Source: CAZLCK01 sp964558235
Lineage (GTDB): Bacteria > Actinomycetota > Coriobacteriia > Coriobacteriales > CADBOM01
Direction: 5' to 3'
Length of the DNA stretch: 23,870 nt
Assembly (NCBI GenBank): GCA_964558235.1
Contig: CAZLCK010000022.1
Coordinates: 1 to 23,870 of the forward strand
Position 1 is the stretch's first letter. Every line of letters starts with the position of its first letter. Made by a program: the position numbers and the translations under genes. The notes below the pieces were generated by a model. It worked only from the letters and a program-made list of their open reading frames with translations. It did not search any database and was not told where the DNA came from. Positions 14,055-22,219 of this stretch are shown here, one piece after another.

Positions 14055-15194
14055 CTAAAAGACAACCATCTCATCACGATGTATCGCAACACAATCCTTA
14101 TAACCTTTGATCAAATCAAGCTTAGAGATCTCTTGCGAATTCAATCCCATAACCTTTTTTAAATCACTAGAAGAGATTCTAGCAAGTCCAACTGCAACTA
14201 AGCTCCCAAGCTGATCAAAAACATTAATTGGATCGCCACAATCAAAATCATCTTTAACGTCACAAATTCCAACCGGCAAAAGCGACCCACCCTTAGTGCG
14301 CAGAGCTTGAACAGCCCCAGAATCTATTGTTACAGAGCCTTTAGATCCCGAACCTAGAGCAATCCAAAGTTTGCGAGCGTTGGCATGCTTGGATTTTTCT
14401 TCCATATTAAAAAGCGTTCCGATATGTTTGCCGGTGACAATATCTTTAACAACATTTGGACGACTGCCTTGACAAATCACCATTGGGATTCCCGCAGCTA
14501 AAAGTACACGTGCGGCCTTTAGCTTTGTGATCATGCCGCCAGATCCATATGTACTACCCGATCCACCAGCTGCTTCGTAGAGCTCATCTGTTATAGCCCC
14601 AACATGTTCTAACAGCCTTGCATCCTCATTTTTACGAGGATCAGCGGTGTAGAGACCCTCGATATCAGAGAGCAAGATCACCAAGTCTGCGCCTATCATG
14701 GTTGCGACAAGAGTTGCAAGAGTGTCATTATCACCAAAACGAATCTCATCAACAGAGATTGTGTCATTTTCGTTGATTAGAGGAACAACTCCAAGCTCCA
14801 ATAACTTCTCTAAAGTATCTCGCGCGCGAAGATATGACTCGCGATCAGAGGTCTCATGACGAGTCAAAAGCACCTGCGCAAGCTGAATTCCATAGTGATA
14901 AAAGACCTCATCATATTTGCTAGATAATTCAACTTGGCCAATCGCAGCGGCCGCTTGCAAAGTTGGAATATCGTCGGGACGCTGCGAAATACGAAGTCGC
15001 CTAAGCCCAACTCCAATAGCTCCAGAAGAGACAACTACAACATCCACGCCAAGCTCACGAAGATCGTTAATCTGTCTAGCCAAATCGTACAAAAAATCGA
15101 TCTTTAAACGCCTATCTGCATCGATAAGAGTTGAGGTGCCGATCTTAACAACCACTGTCCGTGGAAGATCTTGCTCGTTAATATTTTCGCTCAC
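14055..15194 (-). CDS. proB: glutamate 5-kinase with PUA domain
   Basis: The protein has 379 residues from GTG 15194, with GGAGG eight bases upstream inside the obgE end. It phosphorylates glutamate in the first, proline-feedback-inhibited step of proline synthesis. VVKIGTSTLI starts the amino-acid-kinase domain, VVVVSSGAIGVG is the phosphate loop, and PLINENDTISVDEIRFGDND and GSGSTYGSGGMITKLKAAR are the glutamate/ATP-binding blocks (quoted in parts). A C-terminal PUA domain runs from about residue 282 to 365 (RKLWIALGSGSKGSVTIDSG onward). The gene starts three bases after obgE stops, so translation is likely coupled. Confidence 0.97.
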   Translation of the reverse strand: MSENINEQDLPRTVVVKIGTSTLIDADRRLKIDFLYDLARQINDLRELGVDVVVVSSGAIGVGLRRLRISQRPDDIPTLQAAAAIGQVELSSKYDEVFYHYGIQLAQVLLTRHETSDRESYLRARDTLEKLLELGVVPLINENDTISVDEIRFGDNDTLATLVATMIGADLVILLSDIEGLYTADPRKNEDARLLEHVGAITDELYEAAGGSGSTYGSGGMITKLKAARVLLAAGIPMVICQGSRPNVVKDIVTGKHIGTLFNMEEKSKHANARKLWIALGSGSKGSVTIDSGAVQALRTKGGSLLPVGICDVKDDFDCGDPINVFDQLGSLVAVGLARISSSDLKKVMGLNSQEISKLDLIKGYKDCVAIHRDEMVVF

Positions 15195-15197
15195 GCA

Positions 15198-16589
15198 TTA
15201 CACCTCCGAGTCATCTGGCTCGCCATCATTCCAATCTTCATTTTGATAGATAAAAGCTCTACCTAAAATCCTTATCTCATCTCCATTTTGCGCGCCGGCC
15301 TCACTTAAAGCCCTATAAACACCGAGTCTTTTTAGCCTGCGTTCCATATAATCAACCGCTTCATCATTATCCCACTCCGTCTGGATAACGATGCGCTCGG
15401 CCTGCTTGCCTTCAACAGCAAAGACTCCACCGCCAAGATTTTTAATCTCAAATGCGCGATCGCGTTCCTGACGCTTATGCTCCCAAATTTGCTCATAGAT
15501 TGTTTCATCGCCAGTAGATTCTTGAGCACTTCTAAGCTCATGTACCTTTTGAGCAACAGCTGCGATCAAACTCGGCACACCTTGGCCTGTTAAGGCCGAA
15601 ATCTCATATACCTTTGTTTGCGCAACACTATCAGCAAATTCATCACCGCCTGCTGCCTCTATGGCCTGCTGCCTCACGCGCTCCTTTAGGCGCTTCAAAG
15701 CATCCTCACAACCCGACATATCCATCTTATTTGCGACAACAATCTGCGGACGATCGGCCAGCTCGCTTGCGTACAAAGCCAGCTCATTGTTGATAATCTC
15801 ATAATCACTTACTGGGTCACGCTGTTCGTAAGAGCCAGTCATATCAACAACGTGGATGATCAGAGCTGTGCGCTCGATGTGGCGCAAAAACTCATGCCCT
15901 AGTCCCTTGCCCGAGGCTGCTCCCTCAATGAGTCCTGGAACATCTGCAACAACAAACGAATACTCCTCCGAGCGAACCATTCCAAGGTTAGGCACTAGTG
16001 TCGTAAATGGATAGTCAGCGATCTTTGGGCGCGCAGCACTCATCTTTGCAATAAGCGAAGATTTTCCAGCTGAGGGCATTCCAACTAGAGCTGCATCGGC
16101 CATTAGCTTCATCTCAAGCTCGATCCAACACTCCTCACCCGGCTCACCTAGCTCAGCAAACGCGGGAGCTCTGCGCGTTGGAGTAACAAAATGGGTATTT
16201 CCAAGACCACCTTGTCCACCTTTGGCAACGACAATACTTTCGCCATGAACAGTTAGATCCGCAATAATATTGCCAGCCTCTTTTGTATCCACATCATACT
16301 CGCGAACTATCGTTCCTAGCGGGACTTTTAGGATTAAATCTTCGCCTTGTGCTCCATCCATCTTAGAGCCCTTACCGTGAGTTCCTCGCTGGGCTTTAAA
16401 ATGATGTTTAAAGCGATAATCGATCAAAGACGAGACAGCCTTGTCGGCTCTAAGGATGATATCTCCACCACGGCCACCATCTCCACCATCGGGGCCTCCC
16501 TTTGGAACATACGCTTCTCGCCTAAATGACATACACCCAGCTCCGCCATCTCCGGCTTTTACGAAGATATGTGACTGGTCTATAAACAC
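15198..16589 (-). CDS. obgE: GTPase Obg
   Basis: The protein has 463 residues from GTG 16589, with GGAGG upstream. Obg is a GTPase that assists 50S assembly and links growth to ppGpp. The glycine-rich Obg fold covers residues 1-158 (AGDGGAGCMSFRREAYVPKG, then GGPDGGDGGRGGD). The G domain has G1 at 170-177 (GMPSAGKS), switch-II DVPG (216-219) and NKMD (287-290). A C-terminal OCT domain follows (about 365-435), and a short acidic tail ends the protein. It is separated from rpmA by 379 bases with a terminator and a repeat array, so it probably has its own promoter. It heads the obgE-proB-proA-nadD-yqeK run. Confidence 0.97.
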   Translation of the reverse strand: MFIDQSHIFVKAGDGGAGCMSFRREAYVPKGGPDGGDGGRGGDIILRADKAVSSLIDYRFKHHFKAQRGTHGKGSKMDGAQGEDLILKVPLGTIVREYDVDTKEAGNIIADLTVHGESIVVAKGGQGGLGNTHFVTPTRRAPAFAELGEPGEECWIELEMKLMADAALVGMPSAGKSSLIAKMSAARPKIADYPFTTLVPNLGMVRSEEYSFVVADVPGLIEGAASGKGLGHEFLRHIERTALIIHVVDMTGSYEQRDPVSDYEIINNELALYASELADRPQIVVANKMDMSGCEDALKRLKERVRQQAIEAAGGDEFADSVAQTKVYEISALTGQGVPSLIAAVAQKVHELRSAQESTGDETIYEQIWEHKRQERDRAFEIKNLGGGVFAVEGKQAERIVIQTEWDNDEAVDYMERRLKRLGVYRALSEAGAQNGDEIRILGRAFIYQNEDWNDGEPDDSEV

Positions 16590-16619
16590 CTTTCAAAACC
16601 CTCCCAAATAGTTGTTTAA

Positions 16620-16729
16620 CAAGCAGTACAGTCGCCTGCACAAGTAGCACGGCCAAGTGGCATGATCGCCTATACAAGCAGCACGATCAAGTGGCACGAT
16701 CGCCTGCGCAAGTAACACAGTCGCCTGCT
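16620..16729. repeat. nested 21- and 13-base repeats upstream of obgE
   Basis: Six contiguous units each begin with CAAG. Their lengths are 21 (16620-16640), 13 (16641-16653), 21 (16654-16674), 13 (16675-16687), 21 (16688-16708) and 21 (16709-16729). The 21-base units end in a shared TCGCCT core, as in CAAGTGGCACGATCGCCTGCG. The 13-base units look like CAAGCAGCACGAT, the first part of a 21. Two adjacent 13+21 pairs make a 34-base higher-order unit. Confidence 0.85.
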
Positions 16730-16796
16730 ATAGCCCCAATAGAGATCAAAATCGGGCGCACATTTTCCTATAAGATCCAACAAAGATCAAAATATA

Positions 16797-16846
16797 CAAA
16801 AAGAGCCCCGTCTTCTAGCATTTACGCCACAGAGATGGGACTCTTT
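16797..16846 (-). terminator. intrinsic terminator after rplU-rpmA
   Basis: On the minus strand AAAGAGTCCCATCT (16846-16833) pairs with AGACGGGGCTCTTT (16813-16800), allowing one G-U pair and one mismatch. A short T-run follows. It lies 122 bases after the rpmA stop, so the ribosomal-protein transcript ends before obgE. Confidence 0.75.
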
Positions 16847-16968
16847 ACTAGCTTTTCGCACTTCTATAAACATCTTAACTCTCAAAATAAGCAGCTAAGA
16901 GGCTATCCAAATAGGACAAATTTAAGCGTTAAACCCTTAGTTAAACCTTATGACCTAAATTACCTAAA

Positions 16969-17223
16969 TTAGTCCTCGATCGCTCGAATGTGAACTCGGC
17001 GCTTTTGGCCACGAGTGAAGTCAACAACACCTGTCTTTAGTGCGAAGAGTGTATCATCTCTACCACGTCCAACATTCTCGCCTGGGTGAATATGTGTTCC
17101 ACGTTGGCGCACCAAAATGGTACCAGCATTTACTCTTTGGCCTGCGAAACGCTTGACGCCAAGACGCTTGGCATGAGAATCGCGACCATTTCGCGAAGAA
17201 CCAAGTCCCTTCTTATGTGCCAT
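16969..17223 (-). CDS. rpmA: 50S ribosomal protein L27
   Basis: The protein has 84 residues, the standard L27 length. L27 sits near the peptidyl-transferase centre and its N-terminal tail reaches the tRNA ends. MAHKKGLGSSRNGRDSHAKR is the canonical N-terminus of the non-processed form, with no Firmicutes-type leader before the AHKK. GGTILVRQRGT-like and HPGENVGRGRDDTLFAL blocks follow. It lies 129 bases after rplU, with a GAGG ribosome site, and probably shares the rplU promoter. Confidence 0.98.
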   Translation of the reverse strand: MAHKKGLGSSRNGRDSHAKRLGVKRFAGQRVNAGTILVRQRGTHIHPGENVGRGRDDTLFALKTGVVDFTRGQKRRVHIRAIED

Positions 17224-17352
17224 TTTAACTACCTCACTCTATATCTCTCATATGCTGCAAACCTATTGCAGCTAGATGTTTTCTATCATCCAAAATACGG
17301 GCTTATTATATTAATGCGTAAATCGTAAGCTTCAATTGGTAAATAGTTTGTA

Positions 17353-17730
17353 TTACTCAGCGGCCTCGGCTACAGGCTCTGCAACTTCCTCGGTTGGCTC
17401 GGCCTTCCTCCTAGAACGGCTAGTTGACTTAATGGAAGTAATGCGAACCTTTGTAAGATCTTGGCGATGTCCCTGAGTCCTCTTGTAGTTCTTGCGCTTC
17501 TTGAACTTAAAGACGATAACTTTCTCGCCCCTGAAATGCTCGACGATCTCACCAGTTACCTTTGCCTTGGCGACAGCAGCTGGATCAGCAATGATCTTAG
17601 AGCCATTGCAGACAAAGAGGACTTCAAACTCGACCTTGTCTCCAATGTTTCCATCGAGCTTTTCGATGTCGATGACATCTCCCTCGCAAACCTTGTACTG
17701 CTTACCACCTGTACGAATTACAGCATACAT
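17353..17730 (-). CDS. rplU: 50S ribosomal protein L21
   Basis: The protein has 125 residues. MYAVIRTGGKQYKVCEGDVI and FKFKKRKNYKRTQGHRQDLT are the conserved ends of L21. The core is about 103 residues; the remaining 20 form an Ala/Glu-rich acidic tail (EPTEEVAEPVAEAAE), an extension common in actinobacterial L21. The ATG 17730 has GAAGGG eight bases upstream and is driven by a clear promoter. In related actinobacteria an RNase E/G gene often lies just upstream; here a scaffold gap and then tyrS are found. Confidence 0.98.
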   Translation of the reverse strand: MYAVIRTGGKQYKVCEGDVIDIEKLDGNIGDKVEFEVLFVCNGSKIIADPAAVAKAKVTGEIVEHFRGEKVIVFKFKKRKNYKRTQGHRQDLTKVRITSIKSTSRSRRKAEPTEEVAEPVAEAAE

Positions 17731-17796
17731 ATTATTTACCCTTCAAACAGTTCAAACGATCTGTTAATAAATCTTGTCAGTTAGACACGAACGAAC

Positions 17797-17825
17797 ATCA
17801 TATCAGCGCCTCCCCTGCCCGTCAA
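17797..17825 (-). promoter_or_regulatory. promoter of rplU-rpmA
   Basis: On the minus strand TTGACG (17825-17820) and TATGAT (17802-17797) are exactly 17 bases apart, a near-consensus housekeeping promoter. It predicts a leader of about 60 bases before the rplU ATG. No leader hairpin resembling a known L21 leader was obvious to me. Confidence 0.85.
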
Positions 17826-17871
17826 ACTACTTTGGCAGTATAACCGGCGGTTGGCGCGTATATTTTATCTA

Positions 17872-18007
17872 TTTGGCAACCGAAACTTTNNNNNNNNNNN
17901 NNNNNNNNNNNNNNNNNNNNNNNNNNNNNNNNNNNNNNNNNNNNNNNNNNNNNNNNNNNNNNNNNNNNNNNNNNNNNNNNNNNNNNNNNTTTGGCAACCG
18001 AAACTTT
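17872..18007. repeat. identical 18-base repeats flanking a 100-N scaffold gap
   Basis: TTTGGCAACCGAAACTTT occurs at 17872-17889 and again at 17990-18007, directly bordering 100 N (17890-17989). The gap is an assembly join; exactly 100 N usually marks unknown length. The 12-base CTATTTGGCAAC, part of the left border, also occurs at the tyrS stop (18061-18072). Nothing inside the gap can be annotated. Confidence 0.95.
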
Positions 18008-18060
18008 TCACTCCTTCGCGTAACACCAGAGAATGTGCGGCAAGTTTCAAGAAGTTACCT

Positions 18061-19278
18061 CTATTTGGCAACAACCTTTGCAAACTTTCTTCTGCCAACT
18101 TGCACAATAGCATTTTGAAGCTCGCTTGGATCGATGTTGTAGCTCTTTTGTGCAAGCTGAACATCATTTACCCTAACACCGCCGCTATCGATTAGCCTTC
18201 TACCCTCCGATGCACTAGAGGCTAGACCTATCTCAAGCAGAAGTGCCGGCAAGTAGACCTTACCTTCATCGTTGATCTTAAATTCAACTCTATGTTCATC
18301 AATATCTTTTGGAGCCTCATGCTTCTTAAAGACTCTATCAAAGGCCTCCTCGGCCTCGATTGCAGCATCTTTTCCGTGGTAAGCTTCGACGATATTCTTA
18401 GCCAAATCGCGCTTGGCCTTATTGGGATGAAGATTATCAGTTGCCAAAGCCTCTTCGATTGCATCGATCTCATCAACAGGATAGGTAGATGCGAGCCTGT
18501 AGTACTTAATCATCAAATCATCTGGAATAGACATAGCTTTGCCAAACATATCTGATGGCTCATCTGTCAGTCCAATATAGTTGCCGTAACTCTTCGACAT
18601 TTTTTGGACGCCATCTGTACCCTCCAAAAGCGGCAAGGTAAGACATGCTTGTGGTTCCATATCCAGCTTTTCCATAAGCTCGCGCCCAGCTAAAAGGTTA
18701 AATAACTGGTCGCTTCCGCCCATCTCAAGATCGGCCTCAACAACTACAGAATCATAGGCTTGCATCACAGGATACAAAAACTCATGAAGTGCGATTGGCT
18801 GCTGCTTTGTATAACGATTTGAAAAGTCATCACGTTCCAAGATACGAGCTACAGTGAAGTGGCTTGCAAGTTTTAGAATTCCTTCAAGATCAAGCTCGCC
18901 AATCCAATGTGAGTTCCAACGAAGCTCAGTTTTGTCTGGATCTAAAATCTTAAATGCCTGTTTCACATAGGTATCAGCATTTACTTTTATCTGCTCAGAA
19001 GTTAGAGGAGGTCTGGTGGTATTACGTCCAGACGGATCGCCAATGAGAGCTGTTGCATCTCCAATAATTAAAACAACTTGGTGCCCAAGATCCTGAAATT
19101 GCCTCATCTTACGAAGAGGAACAGCGTGTCCAATATGTAGATCGGGCGCAGTTGGATCTACGCCAAGCTTTATACGCAGTGGAATCTGTTTATCAAGCTT
19201 ATCTTTTAGCGCTTGAAGCGGGATAATATCTGCTACACCACTACCGATAATTTTTAGTTGTTCCTCTGTTGATAACAA
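18061..19278 (-). CDS. tyrS: tyrosyl-tRNA synthetase
   Basis: I prefer TTG 19278 (405 residues) because GGGAG lies eight bases before it. An open frame reaches TTG 19293, but then the ribosome site would be within the gene. The enzyme charges tRNA-Tyr. Class I signatures are HIGH (LHIGHAVPL) and KMSKS (VQKMSKSYGNY), so this is the TyrZ-like form with KMSKS, not KFGKT. A C-terminal S4 RNA-binding domain (about the last 65 residues, ALLLEIGLASSASEGRRLID) is complete, ending VVAK. It lies between the DUF2344 gene and a scaffold gap. A promoter-like block at 19322-19348 precedes it. No T-box leader is visible in the short upstream region. Confidence 0.95.
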   Translation of the reverse strand: MLSTEEQLKIIGSGVADIIPLQALKDKLDKQIPLRIKLGVDPTAPDLHIGHAVPLRKMRQFQDLGHQVVLIIGDATALIGDPSGRNTTRPPLTSEQIKVNADTYVKQAFKILDPDKTELRWNSHWIGELDLEGILKLASHFTVARILERDDFSNRYTKQQPIALHEFLYPVMQAYDSVVVEADLEMGGSDQLFNLLAGRELMEKLDMEPQACLTLPLLEGTDGVQKMSKSYGNYIGLTDEPSDMFGKAMSIPDDLMIKYYRLASTYPVDEIDAIEEALATDNLHPNKAKRDLAKNIVEAYHGKDAAIEAEEAFDRVFKKHEAPKDIDEHRVEFKINDEGKVYLPALLLEIGLASSASEGRRLIDSGGVRVNDVQLAQKSYNIDPSELQNAIVQVGRRKFAKVVAK

Positions 19279-19321
19279 CAAACTCACTCCCAAAACAATT
19301 TTTGCCTATTTTCAAACTGAT

Positions 19322-19348
19322 ATCTTATCAAAATTATCGCCGATAAAA
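19322..19348 (-). promoter_or_regulatory. promoter-like block upstream of tyrS, shared with the CDF gene
   Basis: Read on the minus strand this 27-base block matches the plus-strand block 6051-6076 at every position except one inserted G. It holds TATCG-G-CGATA followed by TTTTGATAAGAT. The TAAGAT end could serve as a -10, placing the start of transcription about 35 bases before the tyrS start codon. Confidence 0.55.
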
Positions 19349-19446
19349 CCCTTTGCTTTAGCTATGGGGATACAGCGGCAGCTTCTTTTTGTTATAGATA
19401 GACGTTGACATAGATATTGACATCTTATGCGGCTAATTCCCAGATG

Positions 19447-20265
19447 TTAGTGCTTAGCAGGCTCGCCATATTGACGGGTTCTTGTAATTGCAACAACTTC
19501 TAGCTTTCCACCCGACAGCTCTACCATAGCATTCGCAAAGATATCTGGCCTCAGAGAACCCTGCCCAGCTGTAAAAGTATGAAATATCATGGTTGCAAAG
19601 AGACCTTCGGTTGCGCTTTCTTCTTGTGTCGGTCCTATCTTTTCGCTGTTTTTCTCGTAGCCTTTTGAGCCAGATATTTTCGCATACGTACTTTGAGCTT
19701 GCATTAGCTCAAAGTGTTCAAAATCATCTGGGGAAATTCCCTCTACTACAGTCGGAGTCTCAGCCAAAAGTCCTTCGAATTTAACAACCTTCTCCTGCTT
19801 TTTCTTAACCACAACTACATGACCTATCAAAAGAAGTTCTTGTAGAGCACTCTCAGCTATCGCCTTGCAGCTTCTGCCCTCACAATCATTGGAGCGCAAT
19901 ATGATCTCATAGATCGCATGAGGAAAACTCACCTCTAGTGCTGGTTCTTTGGGATTGACGTAATAAACATCTACAATTTGCAAATCCTTTGGAGTAGAAG
20001 CTTTTAAAGAGGCGAAAGCCACGACAGGATCTACAAAGCTTGTTAGCCAAATATCCATATATTCTGCCAAGCTACCAACACCAACTGGAAGCGCCCATCC
20101 AAAAGAGTGTTTCATATGAGGCGAAAATCCCTGGCTTACAGCAAAGGGCACGCCAGCGCGTCTGATACAACGCTCCATACAGCGCATCACTTCAAGGTGA
20201 GATAGATATCTCAACCTGCCAAGCTTTGTATAGCAGATTCTTAATCTAAATCTTTCTTCAGACAC
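19447..20265 (-). CDS. DUF2344 / TIGR03936 family protein
   Basis: I start this at GTG 20265 (272 residues, VSEERFRLRICYTKLGRLRY), which has GGGAG six to seven bases upstream. The frame continues further up but only through the end of the radical SAM gene. The N-terminal YLSHLEVMRCMERCIRRAGV and FAVSQGFSPHMKHSFGWALP blocks define the family, whose biochemical role is not established. It is nearly always next to, or fused with, the TIGR03960 radical SAM protein, suggesting joint action, perhaps in RNA or ribosome modification (inference). The C-terminal half is less conserved and acidic. The eight-base overlap with the upstream gene points to coupled translation. Confidence 0.9.
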   Translation of the reverse strand: MSEERFRLRICYTKLGRLRYLSHLEVMRCMERCIRRAGVPFAVSQGFSPHMKHSFGWALPVGVGSLAEYMDIWLTSFVDPVVAFASLKASTPKDLQIVDVYYVNPKEPALEVSFPHAIYEIILRSNDCEGRSCKAIAESALQELLLIGHVVVVKKKQEKVVKFEGLLAETPTVVEGISPDDFEHFELMQAQSTYAKISGSKGYEKNSEKIGPTQEESATEGLFATMIFHTFTAGQGSLRPDIFANAMVELSGGKLEVVAITRTRQYGEPAKH

Positions 20266-22219
20266 GCTTAGCTCCCAAACATAGATCCACACCAAGCGAA
20301 GGGCAAACACCACACCCTGTACATTTTTCAAATGTGCAGTCGGCAGTTGTTGCAGCCTCACGAGCCTTTTCAAGCTCTTTAGCAAGATATTTTTCAGAGA
20401 CGCCCGCACTAATGTGATTCCACAAAAGATCAGACCCAACATCGATCTCTCTACTAGCAATCTGCTGAAGATCGATACCACACACGTCAGCAGCTTCTAG
20501 CCACTTATCAAAATCGAACTGCTCACTCCATGCATCGAACTTACATCCCATCTCCCACGCCTTTAAGACAACGGGCAAAAGATAGCGCCCACCTCTTGCA
20601 AAAGCGCCCTCGATCATCGAAGCTTGAGGATCGTGCCAATTGAAATCTATGCCCTTGTGAAGACCAGAATTTCGAATAATATCGACTTTTCTTAGAGCCT
20701 CTTCGATAGAGATCTGTCCACACCATTGGAATGGGGTCTGTGGCTTTGGTTCAAAGATAGAACACGATATAGTCATGCGAACATTTGCGCGCTGATTATC
20801 ATCGACGCTATCTTTAGCTTTAGCATAAGCCTTGTTGGCTAGATGGACAATTCCCTCGACGTCCTCATCTGTTTCAAAGGGAAGTCCGAGCATAAAGTAG
20901 AGTTTTACACGACGCCATCCCAACTCAAAAGCGGCCTCAATCGCGCTAAGCAGATCTTGCTCAGTCACGTTTTTATTTATTATGTCGCGTAGACGCTGAG
21001 TTCCCGCCTCTGGAGCAAATGTAAGCCCGCTCTTTTTTCCTCTAGAAACAAGCTCGGCCATCTTCACACCAAAGCTATCCAGACGCTGTGAAGGAAGCGA
21101 AACCGATATAGCCCTACCATCAACTGCTTGGTCAAGACGACGCAAAATCTCCTCGATCTGAGAATGATCGGTCGAGGAAAGCGAGGCAAGCGAGACCTCT
21201 TCATAGCCTGTTTTGCCAAGCCCATCTATTGCACATGAAATAACGGAATCCGATGATCGCTCGCGAACAGGGCGATATATCATTCCAGCCTGACAGAAGC
21301 GACATCCCCTACTGCATCCACGTAAAATCTCGACCGAGATACGATCATGAACGAGATCTGCAAACGGAACAATCGGAATAGCTTGAGGGGACTGAGAATC
21401 AAAATCTGTCAAAACCCTTTTTGTGACGACCCCTTTTACACCATCTCGGTTGGGAACCATTCTTGGATTTAGCGGATCGCCTTTGGAATCAGCCTCATAA
21501 AAAAGTGGGATATAGATACCGTCGATCTGTGCAAGACTACTTAAGATTTCCTCGCGGGAACACCCGTCCTCTAGTGCTTTTTTATGTGTTTGTACAACCT
21601 CGACGATAGAGTGCTCCCCTTCTCCTATCATCACAACATCAAAGAGTTCTGCAATAGGTTCACAATTATAGGCAACAGGGCCACCTGCAATAATCAACGG
21701 ATCATCCTCTGTGCGATCCTTAGCCAAAATCTTAATTCCAGCTAAATCTAGAGCCTCAACAATATTTGTGTAACAAAGCTCATGTTGAAGCGTAAAACCA
21801 ACTGCCTGAGAGCATCTAACTGGTTCAAAGGATTCTAGCGAGAATAATGGAATATCGTTTTCACGCATCTCCTGAACCATATCTATCCATGGCAGATATG
21901 AACGCTCGGCACAGATATCATCGAGATCGTTCAAGACCCTATAGAGGATGGTCAGACCCTGATTAGCAAGTCCAACTTCGTAAACATCTGGATAGATAAG
22001 GGTAAACCTATAGCTCGCATCTGGTTTATGTATGGCACCAAACTCGCTATCTATATATCTTGCGGGACGAGAGCACTTCAAAAGTAGAGGTTTAACTCTG
22101 TCCCAAAGGCTCACCGAACTATGGGAGCCAGACAGTGATGGGTCCGCAATATCGACATTATTTGATTGCACAGCTTTATCCAATTGCACAACTCTATTTG
22201 ATTGCACAGCTTTATCCAT
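20258..22219 (-). CDS. TIGR03960 family B12-binding-like radical SAM protein
   Basis: The protein has 653 residues. The radical SAM cluster is GCSRGCRFCQAG with Cys302, Cys306 and Cys309, which bind the [4Fe-4S] used to cleave SAM. The N-terminal third (about 70-210) resembles a B12-binding fold with PDVYEVGLANQGL and IIAGGPVAYNCEPIAELFDV. A C-terminal cysteine cluster (DCTFEKCTGCGVCPS) is a family hallmark. The substrate is unknown. The family core begins near residue 38 (LWDRVKPLLLKCSRPARYID); the first 36 residues are extra and contain LDKAVQSN-type copies. The ATG overlaps the stop of the DUF697-like gene (ATGGATAA), and its 3' end overlaps the DUF2344 gene. No separate ribosome site is seen, so coupling is likely. 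Confidence 0.93.
   Translation of the reverse strand: MDKAVQSNRVVQLDKAVQSNNVDIADPSLSGSHSSVSLWDRVKPLLLKCSRPARYIDSEFGAIHKPDASYRFTLIYPDVYEVGLANQGLTILYRVLNDLDDICAERSYLPWIDMVQEMRENDIPLFSLESFEPVRCSQAVGFTLQHELCYTNIVEALDLAGIKILAKDRTEDDPLIIAGGPVAYNCEPIAELFDVVMIGEGEHSIVEVVQTHKKALEDGCSREEILSSLAQIDGIYIPLFYEADSKGDPLNPRMVPNRDGVKGVVTKRVLTDFDSQSPQAIPIVPFADLVHDRISVEILRGCSRGCRFCQAGMIYRPVRERSSDSVISCAIDGLGKTGYEEVSLASLSSTDHSQIEEILRRLDQAVDGRAISVSLPSQRLDSFGVKMAELVSRGKKSGLTFAPEAGTQRLRDIINKNVTEQDLLSAIEAAFELGWRRVKLYFMLGLPFETDEDVEGIVHLANKAYAKAKDSVDDNQRANVRMTISCSIFEPKPQTPFQWCGQISIEEALRKVDIIRNSGLHKGIDFNWHDPQASMIEGAFARGGRYLLPVVLKAWEMGCKFDAWSEQFDFDKWLEAADVCGIDLQQIASREIDVGSDLLWNHISAGVSEKYLAKELEKAREAATTADCTFEKCTGCGVCPSLGVDLCLGAKRV
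22160..22218. repeat. 23-base direct repeat at the radical SAM gene start
   Basis: Bases 22160-22182 and 22196-22218 are identical, with a shorter related copy (CAATTGCACAACTCTATTTG) between. On the minus strand they encode the repeated MDKAVQSN/LDKAVQSN at the N-terminus. Confidence 0.9.

Larger units (their letters stand above)
16590..16968. other. long intergenic region between rpmA and obgE
   Basis: These 379 bases separate two genes that are adjacent in most bacteria. From right to left on the transcribed minus strand they hold the rpmA terminator (about 16797-16846), a featureless stretch where the obgE promoter should lie, the nested repeat array (16620-16729), and the obgE ribosome site. 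I found no convincing gene or clear promoter hexamers. Confidence 0.6.

Noticed and set aside
16620..16729. CRISPR array
   Set aside because: The units are contiguous and degenerate with no unique spacers, and no cas genes are present.
17890..17989. Open frames running through the N tract
   Set aside because: The bases are unknown, so translations there have no meaning.
19405..19422. Two TTGACA hexamers on the plus strand as a promoter
   Set aside because: They would drive transcription antisense into the DUF2344 gene and no suitable -10 follows; likely AT-rich chance.
19294..19446. T-box or other riboswitch before tyrS
   Set aside because: The region is too short and I could not find a T-box sequence or an antiterminator/terminator pair.
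20266..20481. Upstream 72 residues of the DUF2344 frame
   Set aside because: They overlap the end of the radical SAM gene in another frame, and GTG 20265 has a good ribosome site and the family's expected start.
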